From Parietichytrium sp. I65-24A (Eukaryota; Sar; Bigyra; Thraustochytrida; Thraustochytriidae), in the NCBI GenBank assembly GCA_012862575.1, contig BLSF01000059.1, forward strand, positions 212,292-276,291: DNA of 64,000 bases, in the 5' to 3' direction. A program made the translations under genes and the position numbers. How positions within the stretch are numbered: position 1 is the first letter of the stretch; every line of letters starts with the position of its first letter. The notes under the pieces are model-generated. The model worked only from the letters and a program-made list of their open reading frames with translations, was not told where the DNA came from and ran no database searches. This document shows positions 38,898-49,681 of this stretch, piece by piece.

Positions 38898-41732
38898 TGC
38901 CAATCTTAGCTGTCGCGCCACAATTCTCCCGGTCTACTTTTCTAAACTTCTTCTTTTCCACTTTTCCCCCACGTTATCTTCCGTTCAACACGTGCCAGTA
39001 GTGCCAAGATTGCCAAGAGTGCCAAGAACGAACTGTGTTTACTCTCAGCTGTGGGTGTGTGGCCCCGAGGACCTCTACCAGTGCCAGCCGCCCAAGTTCG
39101 CCATGTAAGTTAGCGCGATTCCAAAAGCGCTATCGGTGTTTTGTTATCGTACGTTGGTGTGGGTGTGCACCTACCTCCGCTCTTGTGAAATTTGCCCGAA
39201 TTCCGACAAAAAGAAAGCTCGTTCTTCAGTGTCTTTCTTTGAACAGAATGAAACGGGTTCAAGATGTGTGGGGTTCTTAGAGGCCAATTATGTGCCAGTG
39301 GTAGCAGGTTGTGAGTCGAACAAGAGCCTAAAGCATAGTTGGAACCCGTTTGTAGAACCCATTCAACGAAAAGAACCAAGGACGGAGACGGCCGAAGGCG
39401 GAGGCAAGAACCGAGCAAGTGGAAAGACTGAGATTTTTGTTTTTGTTGTTTTTATTTGTTTTATTTTAAATTGGCTCAAATATTTGAGCGACAGTTTACT
39501 ACCACGGAAGGGATTGAAGCGCCGCCTGCGCAGAGAAATGAAAGGAGTCGCGCGATCCAAACCAAATTGGTTCCGAGCGATCAATAATGCGACTGCACTC
39601 TCGCTTCTCAGGTGCGCTCAGGACGGTTCGTCTCCGCAAGTCTCCTCATATTTCCTTTCAAAGAGACGATCATACCCCATAAATAAAACTGTTTCGGATT
39701 TATTACGGCAGGATTGTGAAATTTCTTTTCATTAAAAACAGAACTTTTGCCAATGTCTCTGTCTGAACTTCGAGTAATATGGTCCTCTCCATTAACTAAC
39801 ATGGAGGGTAAGTAGCTGTAAAGCGACGGTGTCCCAATCTCTCATCACTCTGACGTCATTCCAAGGCGAGTACCCAATACCATGGTTGTGGGATAGCAAT
39901 ACAACTATCTTCAATCATGATGATGACATAGAGACGGAATTTGTGAAAGCATGTCTCAACCCGGTCTCGAGCTCTGACCTACTGCTCATATGATGCTGGA
40001 AAAGTCCAGGTTTAGATTTACTGCTGATGTGGTAATAGGGACGTCATCTTCGCTGCTGGCCCTGGTACTCCCTGACACGTCACCCAACCTGTTGTCTCGT
40101 ATTTTCTCTTGCTTCTCTCATCAGTGCTCATCAGCTAAACAGATTCGTCACCATCTCCGCAGAACCTGAAGGAAAATGAATGAAATGAAAACATTTTAAC
40201 AACTAAGTACTTAAAGCAACAGTCAGAACGTGGTCAGTAGTTCAGTGGAAGCGTTCGTCGCACTTGAAGAGTATGAATGAAAGGAAAGCAAACACAGGTG
40301 ACTGGTTTGACACTCTTTAATCTTACACGTGGCATCTCTCAGAGGCTCTCTCTTCTCTCTCTCCAGTGAACCATCTATTGGACATCTGTTTCTGATTTTC
40401 TGTTTCTTCTTGAAAAGCAAGCTTTTTCTTCTTGAAAAAAATTAGAATTTAGAATTTAGACTTTAGAAAAATAGCCAAAATAGCACCACGTGAATAGCAC
40501 AGCACGTTCCTTTTTTTCCCCGGCCTCCAATTGATCTCTCTGTGTCTCGGTTAGTGTGCTCCTGGTAGATAGAAGCTGGTAGCGCATCATATAGTTTGGC
40601 CTAGCCGAAAATGGGGAAAAATCAAGGTCGAGCTGAGCAAGCTGAGCAAGCTGAGCCAACCAACCAACCAACTCGGATCAGAACGGCGCAACCAGAAACG
40701 CTATCGTTACCTATGCGAATTGGTAAGATTTTGGAAGGTGGAAACCAACCAACCAATCAAGTTGATAACTGCTACCACCCGCAACCGACCAGCCGATCGG
40801 CTGTTTGGTCCCGGTGGTCCTATCAAATTCAAATTTGAAGCTATGTACATATAGAGTACGTTCGATCGGCCGATCAATCCCGAAAGGGCCAGCTGTCTGG
40901 TCGGTCGGTGTACGAGCCCATATTCACACACTTTACGGTGGTAGTCTTCACTACCCATACGTAAGGCGTGTAATAGGAGTACGTTGGCAGTTTGCGGTCG
41001 CGACTCGCGAGTTCTGTTCTTTTTCCAGATGAGAGGGGAAAATATCGGCGAGCCAGGCTGAAATAGCCCTTTGTGTAGGGCCAGGTAGGAGCCCCTTTCT
41101 TCTCAACTTTTGAAATGCCACTGGTTCGGGGGAAGCAAGTTTTCCCGTCTCCCATGGGCTGCACAGCCATTCATTCTCCTCACAATGGTCTCCGGTAGCC
41201 CTTTGATAGTGTAAACAGTGGTAAACAAGTAAGCCTGTCAGGAAGTTGCAACTCTCCCCCTAGGATTAGTGTTGAAGGTAGCTTGTCGTGGTGAGACATT
41301 TCAACGAAAGGTTCCCGAATACTTCAGCCTCACATCGGCCTGTGAGGGCAGGTGAAAAGCAGGTACGCAGAAATTCGATTTTTTCTCTATTGGCTCGCAT
41401 AGGCCTCCTTATGACTCAGAATTTATGAGGCGAAGCCAACTTGTTGGATCATGAACATCCGGTGGTACTAGTGACAGCTTAACCGTCGGCCAGCACTATC
41501 AACTAGGACTCCTCCATTCCATTTGTTCTAGAACCCCTCCCACATCGCGACGTTATCAGCTCCTATCGAACCCTATGCCCAGGGAATTTCCTGGCACTTC
41601 TATCCCATCCCATCGTTTCCTCTAGCGGGGAAACCCCGTCGCGATTCCTCCTCCTCTCAAACCGCGAGCCCAGAAAAATCGGATCTACTTACCCCTCTCT
41701 GTCTCTCCGCTTTGTGGACCATTCCGTCCGAG

Positions 41733-41777
41733 GGACTAGAAGGACTAGAAGGACTAGAAGGACTAGAAGGACTAGAA
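41733..41777 (+). repeat. 9-bp tandem repeat (GGACTAGAA) x5
   Basis: Five perfect copies. The unit is a multiple of three, so it would encode GLE or RTR repeats in open frames, but no gene is supported around it. Confidence 0.9.
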
Positions 41778-42197
41778 GGGTGCTGGCAGTACAGCAGAGT
41801 AAGACTCGCAAAGGGAAAAACCTCCAGCGGCTTGGTAGGAGTAGCCTATCATCGTCTACCACCCTGCGATCCTGCACTCTCCTACGTTCTCCCGGCGCCT
41901 TGGACGCTACGACTGGCTAGAGAAAGCGGTGGCGCTGGGAAGGGAAGCGCTGAGGCGGTGTCGCGCTTGAAGCCTAGTAGGGTATACTGTTTCGAATAGG
42001 TGGGAGTAGGGAGGCATATGTTTGAGAAGAAAAGCGGAGAAATTCAAATTCGATGGAATTTGATCCCCACTGGGAGAGAGAGGGCTCTCAGAGACCAAAG
42101 AAAAGATAGAAGAAAGATAGAAGAGGGACTAAGAGGGGTTGAGAGGGCACGCAAGGAATATTCGACCAAGTAAAAACTTTCGATCAAGAGAGGGCGA

Positions 42198-42315
42198 CAG
42201 AAGAGAGAGAGAGAGACTGTGAAAGAAATAAAAGAAATAATAATAGAGAGAGAGAGCAGAGAGAGAAATAGAGAGAAATAGAGAGAGGAGAGGGAAAGAA
42301 AGAGGAGAAAAGCCA
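42198..42315. repeat. GA-rich tract
   Basis: Mostly GAGA/GAAATAGAGA units about 0.9-1.0 kb before the p300/HAC ATG, resembling the purine leader of eL24. Confidence 0.75.
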
Positions 42316-43216
42316 AAGAGAAAGCGTCCGCGACACAGATTGCGAGTGCGGGGACACGCCTGCGGAAGTATCGTACTGTGGGGGTGCGAGGACACTTGGC
42401 CTGCAGCATAATTTGCCGAGGGCAGCGGGCAGCGAGCGCGCAGACAGGCTCGCTCGGGAGGGGAGTGGCGAGGAGGCCCAAGTGCGGGAGTTTCCCAAGG
42501 ATTAAACTGGGATTTAATTGGGAATTTCGGGCGAATTATTTTTCTTTCTCTACCAAAATTGTGCAAGTGTGACTTTGAACTTTCTGCGGTGCATTGTCCG
42601 ATTGATTTTTGATCGTTTGTTTGCTTCTCCCCTCGCACGTTTCGGAGGAAAAGCTCGGTGGTGCGTGGAGTTCGGATTGGTATTGGTGCTTTGGGAGTCG
42701 CGACGGTGCATTGAATTTGAAGTCGCTGCATTTGGTTTTTCGAAGGTTGGCTTGGACAAATTCCGTTGTTTGTAAATTGACATTGTATATATACGTACAG
42801 ACGCTCAATCTCTCGCTCCAGCGTATAAACAAACCTTCTGGATTGGCTTCAGGTCAGCTGGCGTGTTTTGTGCGAACGTTGTCATTCACGCGCGCAAATT
42901 CCATTTTCGGGCAACTTTGTCGTTGTCTGGGATCTTTGATCGAAACTTCATTTTGTTGGCGGTGAGTTGGTCCCATTGAGCTGGGCTGGAGGAGCATCTG
43001 AGGCCGGTGTCTCAAAAGGACCGGTGCTCCAGGAAGGGGCCTGGTGCCCTTCCCATGCTCTTGTGGTGTTTGGCGCCCTCGCATCTTGTGAGCCGCTGAA
43101 AGTAGCACTCGAGCAAGGCATATATTCGATTCGCCTTCTCGCCTTCTCCTTTTTAGGCTATCGTTTGCTAAAACCTTCCATCAACGCGTCGAACTTCTGG
43201 CCTTCTGCGGTCAGGG

Positions 43217-46200
43217 ATGAGCACGGAGGACGTGCGGGGCAAAGAGCATACGTTCGAGGAAAGTGAGGTATCTGGGAGTTCGTCATCTTCTCCAATTGGG
43301 TCAAATAACAGCAGCACCTCACGAGGCAAGAACGCCTCGGATCTTGGATCCAAAGCCGACTTACCTGTTGTTGAGGAGCGTGGGGGTGGTGCAGATCCAA
43401 GAACCTCCATGGTTTCTGATCTCAAGGAACAAGGCTCAGGGGTAGGAGTTAGTCTTCCGAAGGATAGTAAATTGCAAACAGAGCAGAAGGTGGAGCCGGG
43501 CAAACCTGCGGTAGTGCACAGCAACGTCAAGGGATCGGCAGCACCTGCTCTTGGCCCTGGAACTGGTGCAACAGGGGGTGACGGGGCTGGCGCCTCTCCA
43601 GAGTCGTGTTTCAGCGTGATGGACAGCTCCCAACAGCCATCAAACGCTATCTCAACCGGGAACAGTGCAAACAATAATCTTAGCACCGTTGCCTCAAGTG
43701 CAATTGCGTCAATGTCAACGAATGCAATCACTCCTTCTTCAGCTAGTACAACCGCACCGACCTTAGAGAAACCCACCACCCAAACATCGAACTCGACTTC
43801 GCCAACTCAAACACCTTTAGCCCCAGCCCCTACACCAACCGTTGGAGCCAAGGAGATGGGCAATGGAGGCAGCACGGCGTCTGCACCATCGTCGGGCACC
43901 CTCCACACCGCATCCACGGCAAGTGCGGAAAGTGCAACATCAAACTCGGATTCGAAACAAGCTGCAACATCAAGTTCAATCAATACACCCGCGAAGCCAG
44001 TGTCGTCACTGCCTCCAACACAACCTGCCAAGATGCCAACAGTCTCACAGCCGCCATCCACTGCAAGCGGCCCAACCTCTGCATCTCGTGCATATCGGCC
44101 AACGGTACCATCCACTGTTGCGTCCACAGCGCCTTCATCAACAACATCAAATGGTATTACGACTTCGTCTTCTGCGGCAGGGTCTTCAAACGCGGTCCCT
44201 CCTGGGATAAAGACGCAAGCTTTATCGGCGCCACCTGTACCTGCCAGGCCACCGGCAAAGGCCACATCGAAACCAAACGTTCCTCTCCCTTCAGTGGCGC
44301 CTCCCAATTCCGCGTCTGCAAAACCTGCTAGCAAATGGCATGTCGATGCGCAGGCAGATGTGGAGTCACGGCGGATAGTCATACACCAGATCGTTCAGTT
44401 GTTGGAGAGCTGCAAGCCTAAAGCGTTCAAGGACCGGCAAGAGAAACTTGTGGACCTGGCTCGGAGATTAGAGGTAGCACTTTACAAGCAATCAAAGACA
44501 AAGGAGGAGTACATGGACAAGTCAACTCTGCGCATCCGCGTTCGGGAGCTTGCGAAGGCGAGCACGGTTCAGCAGCAGGCCCAGGCACAAGCCCAAATAA
44601 AGCAGGAGGTGTCTTCTTCGCAAGATCAGGACGGGACTTCAAAGCCGGGAGCCATGCCAATGGGCGGGATTGCTTCAGGAGCGGCTGCAACCGCGGCATC
44701 ACCACCTATCAAAGCACCAGATGCTGCAGTAGGTGGTGCTCCAGGCACTTCCGTGTCTCAGGCGGCAGCTGCCGCCGCTGCAGCTGCTTCGGAAGCAGAT
44801 CAGAAGCAGCAAATTATTAAGCAGAGACAGCAAAGGCTGTTGCTTTTAAAGCACGCTAGTCGTTGCCCTGCTCTCGAAGGCACTTGTAAAACAACGCCAC
44901 ACTGCGCGTCGATGAAGCGGCTTTGGAAGCACATTCCCAATTGCAAAGACCAGCGCTGCGCGACTCCTCATTGCGTCTCGAGCCGGTACGTTCTGTCTCA
45001 CTATCACAGGTGCAAGCACGAAGAGTGCCCAGTTTGCAAGCCTGTTCGGCTCATGTCCAGGTCAGGCTCTGCGTCTCAAGGTGCTCGAGGGGCAGTAAAG
45101 CCGGCTGCGAGTAAGATCAATCCCAAATATGCCCGTCACTGTGTGTCTGGTACAGGGCCTTCCATGCCTTACAGCATGCCGCGAGAGCGCGTTGAGATGC
45201 ACATTAGATCGCTCCGGGTAGAGAGACTCCAAATGGCGGTAACGCCGTTGCTTCGCAAACTGATGGAGAACAAGAACAACAAGGACATCTTCAACGAGCC
45301 TGTAGACCCAGTCGCGCTCAATATCCCTGACTATCTGAAGATCATCAAGAACCCGATGGACCTGGGGACGATCCGCAAGCGATTGGAGGAGTGCCATTAC
45401 AAGACGTTGATACAATTTCAAGAGGATGTATTCCTTGTTTTTCGAAACGCCATGACGTTTAACCCTCCGGAGAATGACTACCATGTGCGTGCGCATGCGC
45501 TGTTGAAGCTTGCCGAGGCCGAGGTTCCCAAAATCAAAAACAGGCTGGACAGGGACGGGCGCAAGAAGGGGGAAAACTGTCAGCTGTGTCGCGAAGCTCA
45601 GTGCGAAGTTTGCCCGCTGTGCGAGCGCGGCTGCATTCCCTTCGAGCCCAAGGTGTTATTTTGTTCTGGGCCATGTACGCAGCGCATTGCCCGTAATGCT
45701 ACGTACTACACCGGTGTGGGCAACAACTACTGCTGGTGTAGCGACTGTTACGACAAATGCAAAGGGGGAAGTCTTGTTGTTAACAACCAGTCTTTCAACA
45801 AGCGCGATCTCACCAAGAAAAAGAACAACGAATTATATGGAGAGCCTTGGGTGTCTTGTGACCAATGTCAGCGGTGGATGCATCAGGTGTGCGCCCTTTT
45901 CAATTCTCGCAAGGACAGTCCCGACTCCTCCTTACAGTACATTTGCCCCTTGTGCTTGATCATCGAGTCCAGAAAAGGCGAAGAGGAACGGGCCCGCGCC
46001 AAGTCGATTGAGGACAAGCCAACCGCCAAGTCTGGAAAGAGTGGCACGTCATCGCAGAAGAAGAGTGGAGTGGAGACAGCAGGTTCCTCGGGAAAGATGA
46101 AAGAGGGGGCGTCAGACAGTGACGCTGGAGCGAAGGGAAAGTTCCAGCACATTGTCCTCCCCGCTGGCAAGGAGGTTCCAGGGGCGGAGGCTTTACCACA

Positions 46201-49200
46201 CTGCCGGCTCAGTGCCTACCTGGAGAGGTGGATCAGGGACCGCATGGATAAATTCCAGGCTCGCGAGAAAGACAACCCAAAGATGCGCGGGTTGGATCCC
46301 GGGCCGCCGTCATCAAAGCTGCATGTTCGTGTGATGTCGAATTTTGACGAGTATTGCAAGGTCAAGCCTTTTGTCAAAACATTGCTTCCAAACTATCCTG
46401 ACCAGTTCACTTTTCGCTCCCGCTGCATTCTGCTGTTTCAGGAGCTAGACGGAGTTGATGTGCTCTTTTTTGCCATGTTTGTCCAAGAATATGGATCCGA
46501 CTGCCCAGAGCCGAATCGTCGCAAAATCTACATCGCTTACTTGGACTCAGTCTACTACTTTCGCCCTCGTAGGATGCGCACGATGGTGTATCACGAACTT
46601 TTGCTTGCTTACCTGGAATACGCGCGTCGATCGGGGTTCACTTCTTCATACATCTGGGCGTGCCCACCACCCAACAAGCGCGACGACTACATCATTCATT
46701 GTCACCCGGAAGATCAGCGCGTTCAGACCGCGGATCGCCTGCGAAAATGGTATCACGAAATGATTCGCCGGGGTGTCAAGGACAATATATGTTTAGGTTC
46801 ATGCGCCCTCTTCGAAGAGCACTTTGAGAGTGTCCCTCGTCCAAATTCGCGCAAGTCCAAATCTAAGAAGAAGAAGAAGGCGGTCAAAACCAAAGCGAAG
46901 AGTCAGAAGAAGGGTGTCAAGTCCAAGAAAGGGCGGAAGGCTTCATCTGCACCCCCTCGAGGCGGTCCAACGCTAGCGCGGCAGTCTGCAGCAGTAGCTG
47001 AGAATGCGCCTCCCGCGAAAACGGGCCCTGCGACGACCATTGGTTCCCCTTCTGCTGGACTTGGTGCTCTTGAAGAAGAGACCGAACTTCTTGGCGATCT
47101 TCCGGAGCTAGGCGATGCCGAAGAGGACATGGTGGACGACGACGATGACGACGAGTCCAAGGACAATGCCGAGAAGGGTGGTGAAGAGAATGCTGAGGAT
47201 GGCGAGGAGGATCAGGCCAAGAGCGCAATCTTTGTTACTCCTGGCAATGGGCTGGCTGCAGGGGATGACCGGATGTTACAATCGGACATGGATCGCCGAA
47301 AGAATGCCAAACTTGCTCTTCATGGTCGGCTTCCCTACTTTGAAGGCGATTACTGGCCTCAGGAAGCGGAGGAGCTTGCAAAAGAGCGGGAACAAAAGAA
47401 AAAGAAGGAAGATGCAAATCCTTCGGTCCTTGACGAAAACGGCCGTTCGAAGCGCAAGCGCCGGCGGAACGGCGAAGCTGTTCCTGAAGGTGCGGAGGCT
47501 GAGGAGGGCCCCGAAGACGGCGCTGTCGAAGGAAATCAATCGGAGGGTCCGATGGATACTGAGAACGCGGTCGTCAAGAAGGAAGACCCTCAGTCGAACT
47601 TGGGCATGACTGACGAGGAGGTGGACGAGGCCCGGAAGCAGCTCATTCAAAGGCTCTCTGGCCAGCTAGACGCTATGAAAGATGATTTTCTCGTGGTCAA
47701 ACTGGCCCACGAGTGTTTTCGCTGCGGGAAGTATCTACTTCGAGGTCGTTGGGAGTGTAGGCACCAGGCATGCCGGGCCAACTCGGGCTTCAACAAGCCG
47801 TGCCCCTTTGCGCTTTGTAACGAGTGCTACAAGGCGGAGAAGCTCCGTCCGAAGGAGCATCAGCACGGTGGCGGCTGTATTGCAGAGGGACCTGACGGTG
47901 AGCCGAAGCCTTCTGAGGAGGAGCTCGCCAAGGAAGCTGGGAAGGATCAAGTCCGAATTGATGTCAACGTTGACATCAAGAAGAAGCTTCGGGAGGAGGA
48001 GGACAAGCAGGCTCAGAAGGACTCTGGGGACTTGGGTGCGAAAAAGGACGAGAGCGCCGCTGACGCCGATGAGGGGAAGACGCCTGGATCCACTGTATCC
48101 GCCTCTAGTCGTGAATCGAGTACTAGCCCGGACAAGCCCGGAGCACCTGCCTCAAGCGATCTTGCTGCTGTAAATCCTGACACCTCGAAGAAGGCCGATT
48201 CCTCGTCCACTGGGAAGCGCAGTATCGACGAAGTTGACGGAGAGGTGCAGGCTAATCAGAACGAGCCTGGTGCAAAGCGCTTGAAGACGGATGGTGGCTC
48301 TGTGGCGGTCAAGTCAGACGAAGTCACCGCTTCGACCGAGAGTACTGCAAAGTCTTCTCAGACTTCCACGCAACATGCTGAAACGCGTGACGTCTCGAAG
48401 AATCTGGTTTCAAACGGCTCACAAGACAAATCTACCTCAAGCAGTGAATTGTCTTCCGAGGCCAAACATAAGGCGGATCTCGAGGAATGGCGCAAGCAGC
48501 CGATCTTCTCAACGCGTGCTAAATCTGAGGACTGTGAGACCCATGTTTTGCACTACGTCGATGAAAATCTGCCTGTTCACACCCCCGACGCGGATCGCAT
48601 GATGAAAAACCATCTTTTGGAGACTCGGCATGCATTTCTTTCGTTGTGCACTGGAAACCGCTACCAATTTGACCAACTTCGACGCGCCAAACACTCTACC
48701 ATGATGGTTCTTTACCACCTTCACAATCCTGATGCACCGGCCCACCTGTACACTTGCTTCAACTGTCAGAAGGACATTCTGGAAGGAAAGCGGTACCATT
48801 GCGATATTTGCGCGGGCGGCGACTTTGATCTTTGCGAAGCTTGTGAAAACAAACTGCAGCATGAGCACCCTCTTACTCCTTACCCTGTTACTCGTGGCGT
48901 GAATGCAGAGACGTCCGAGGCGCAACGCATGCAACGCGTGACGGAAATGCGGAGAGCCAGAAAACACTCGCTGTCACTGTTTCTGCATGCTTTGGTGCAT
49001 TCATCAACTTGTGTGGACCCGTCTTGTAAAGAGGCCCCTTGCAAGAAGATGAAGGAGCTTTTGAAACACCGCATGAACTGCGCCGTACGTGTGCGTGGGG
49101 GCTGCGAGGTGTGCCGCCGCGTGCTTTGTTTAGTCCAGATGCATGCTCGGGCCTGCAAGGCCAAAAATTGTCGGGTTCCTCACTGCGAAGATCTGAAAGC

Positions 49201-49681
49201 ACACATTCAAAACCAAATTCAGCAAGTAAGATGGCGCGAGCAACAGCTGCAAGCATCTCGCTCCAAGCCGAAGGCAGGTGCCCGCCCAAGCGCTGTCGCG
49301 GCAGTTGCTGCTGCGACAGCAGCTGTGGCTGGCCAGCCCAACACTAGTAACATCCCAGACGATCCTAACAATGCACGCCGGTCCCGCGGCATTTCCAAGG
49401 TTCGCGGCACCGGACCTAATCGAAGCCGCTCCACTGGTCCAGTTGGGTCCCTACCCAATCCAGCGGCTTCTGTCATCCCAACTGCTGTAGCCCCCGGGGC
49501 AGCACCTGGCGCGCCTCCCACTTTAGTTGGCCAGCCTATGCAGGCTACAGTTGTGGAAGGAAGTGGGGGGACACGATTGAAGATTCGCCCCGCAATTCCT
49601 TCCAAACCCAAAGCTGCTTCTACTAACAAAGAAAGCAGCAAGTCGACTCCACCTAGAAGTCGAGGTCGCGGCAAAAAGTAA
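43217..49681 (+). CDS. EP300: p300/CBP-HAC type histone acetyltransferase
   Basis: The product is 2154 residues in one exon. Domains in order (approximate residues): Ser/Thr/Pro/Ala-rich N-terminus (1-365); KIX (372-447, KWHVDAQADVESRRIVIHQI); poly-Ala; TAZ1 zinc finger (527-612); bromodomain (656-768, PDYLKIIKNPMDLGTIRKRL); a Cys-rich RING/PHD module (787-915); the KAT11 acetyltransferase domain (975-1211) with DGVDVLFFAMFVQEYGSDC, YLDSVYYFRPRRMRT, IWACPPPNKRDDYI and the catalytic WYHEM; Lys-rich and acidic linkers; a first ZZ finger (1495-1550); a block FLSLCTGNRYQFDQLRRAKH (about 1810) as in plant HAC proteins; a second ZZ (1843-1892); TAZ2 (1915-1998); and an RG/K tail. It is a nuclear transcriptional coactivator acetylating histones H3/H4 and others with acetyl-CoA. 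KIX comes before TAZ1, and there are two ZZ fingers, unlike animal p300. The bromodomain, however, is present, unlike plant HACs. Confidence 0.95.
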   Translation: MSTEDVRGKEHTFEESEVSGSSSSSPIGSNNSSTSRGKNASDLGSKADLPVVEERGGGADPRTSMVSDLKEQGSGVGVSLPKDSKLQTEQKVEPGKPAVVHSNVKGSAAPALGPGTGATGGDGAGASPESCFSVMDSSQQPSNAISTGNSANNNLSTVASSAIASMSTNAITPSSASTTAPTLEKPTTQTSNSTSPTQTPLAPAPTPTVGAKEMGNGGSTASAPSSGTLHTASTASAESATSNSDSKQAATSSSINTPAKPVSSLPPTQPAKMPTVSQPPSTASGPTSASRAYRPTVPSTVASTAPSSTTSNGITTSSSAAGSSNAVPPGIKTQALSAPPVPARPPAKATSKPNVPLPSVAPPNSASAKPASKWHVDAQADVESRRIVIHQIVQLLESCKPKAFKDRQEKLVDLARRLEVALYKQSKTKEEYMDKSTLRIRVRELAKASTVQQQAQAQAQIKQEVSSSQDQDGTSKPGAMPMGGIASGAAATAASPPIKAPDAAVGGAPGTSVSQAAAAAAAAASEADQKQQIIKQRQQRLLLLKHASRCPALEGTCKTTPHCASMKRLWKHIPNCKDQRCATPHCVSSRYVLSHYHRCKHEECPVCKPVRLMSRSGSASQGARGAVKPAASKINPKYARHCVSGTGPSMPYSMPRERVEMHIRSLRVERLQMAVTPLLRKLMENKNNKDIFNEPVDPVALNIPDYLKIIKNPMDLGTIRKRLEECHYKTLIQFQEDVFLVFRNAMTFNPPENDYHVRAHALLKLAEAEVPKIKNRLDRDGRKKGENCQLCREAQCEVCPLCERGCIPFEPKVLFCSGPCTQRIARNATYYTGVGNNYCWCSDCYDKCKGGSLVVNNQSFNKRDLTKKKNNELYGEPWVSCDQCQRWMHQVCALFNSRKDSPDSSLQYICPLCLIIESRKGEEERARAKSIEDKPTAKSGKSGTSSQKKSGVETAGSSGKMKEGASDSDAGAKGKFQHIVLPAGKEVPGAEALPHCRLSAYLERWIRDRMDKFQAREKDNPKMRGLDPGPPSSKLHVRVMSNFDEYCKVKPFVKTLLPNYPDQFTFRSRCILLFQELDGVDVLFFAMFVQEYGSDCPEPNRRKIYIAYLDSVYYFRPRRMRTMVYHELLLAYLEYARRSGFTSSYIWACPPPNKRDDYIIHCHPEDQRVQTADRLRKWYHEMIRRGVKDNICLGSCALFEEHFESVPRPNSRKSKSKKKKKAVKTKAKSQKKGVKSKKGRKASSAPPRGGPTLARQSAAVAENAPPAKTGPATTIGSPSAGLGALEEETELLGDLPELGDAEEDMVDDDDDDESKDNAEKGGEENAEDGEEDQAKSAIFVTPGNGLAAGDDRMLQSDMDRRKNAKLALHGRLPYFEGDYWPQEAEELAKEREQKKKKEDANPSVLDENGRSKRKRRRNGEAVPEGAEAEEGPEDGAVEGNQSEGPMDTENAVVKKEDPQSNLGMTDEEVDEARKQLIQRLSGQLDAMKDDFLVVKLAHECFRCGKYLLRGRWECRHQACRANSGFNKPCPFALCNECYKAEKLRPKEHQHGGGCIAEGPDGEPKPSEEELAKEAGKDQVRIDVNVDIKKKLREEEDKQAQKDSGDLGAKKDESAADADEGKTPGSTVSASSRESSTSPDKPGAPASSDLAAVNPDTSKKADSSSTGKRSIDEVDGEVQANQNEPGAKRLKTDGGSVAVKSDEVTASTESTAKSSQTSTQHAETRDVSKNLVSNGSQDKSTSSSELSSEAKHKADLEEWRKQPIFSTRAKSEDCETHVLHYVDENLPVHTPDADRMMKNHLLETRHAFLSLCTGNRYQFDQLRRAKHSTMMVLYHLHNPDAPAHLYTCFNCQKDILEGKRYHCDICAGGDFDLCEACENKLQHEHPLTPYPVTRGVNAETSEAQRMQRVTEMRRARKHSLSLFLHALVHSSTCVDPSCKEAPCKKMKELLKHRMNCAVRVRGGCEVCRRVLCLVQMHARACKAKNCRVPHCEDLKAHIQNQIQQVRWREQQLQASRSKPKAGARPSAVAAVAAATAAVAGQPNTSNIPDDPNNARRSRGISKVRGTGPNRSRSTGPVGSLPNPAASVIPTAVAPGAAPGAPPTLVGQPMQATVVEGSGGTRLKIRPAIPSKPKAASTNKESSKSTPPRSRGRGKK

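Larger units (their letters stand above)
38898..43216. other. large intergenic region and leader of the p300/HAC gene
   Basis: About 4.3 kb, the largest gap. At about 39105 a GTAAGT donor follows an open stretch, and a good polypyrimidine acceptor lies at about 39246, so a small spliced plus-strand transcript is possible but not demonstrated. There are imperfect GCTGAGCAA / CCAACCAA repeats (40629-40670), a 9-bp tandem repeat (41733-41777) and GA-rich leader DNA (about 42198-42315). Tens of short frames (for example 39136-39735, GTG start) lack recognisable domains. No tRNA or rRNA is seen. Confidence 0.5.

Noticed and set aside
39136-39735. 199-codon plus-strand frame
   Set aside because: GTG start and no domain. 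Noted only as part of a possible spliced gene.
40874-41170. 98-codon minus-strand frame with Pro/Tyr-rich translation, considered as an organellar insertion
   Set aside because: It matches no organellar protein I recognise, and overlapping frames are equally open.
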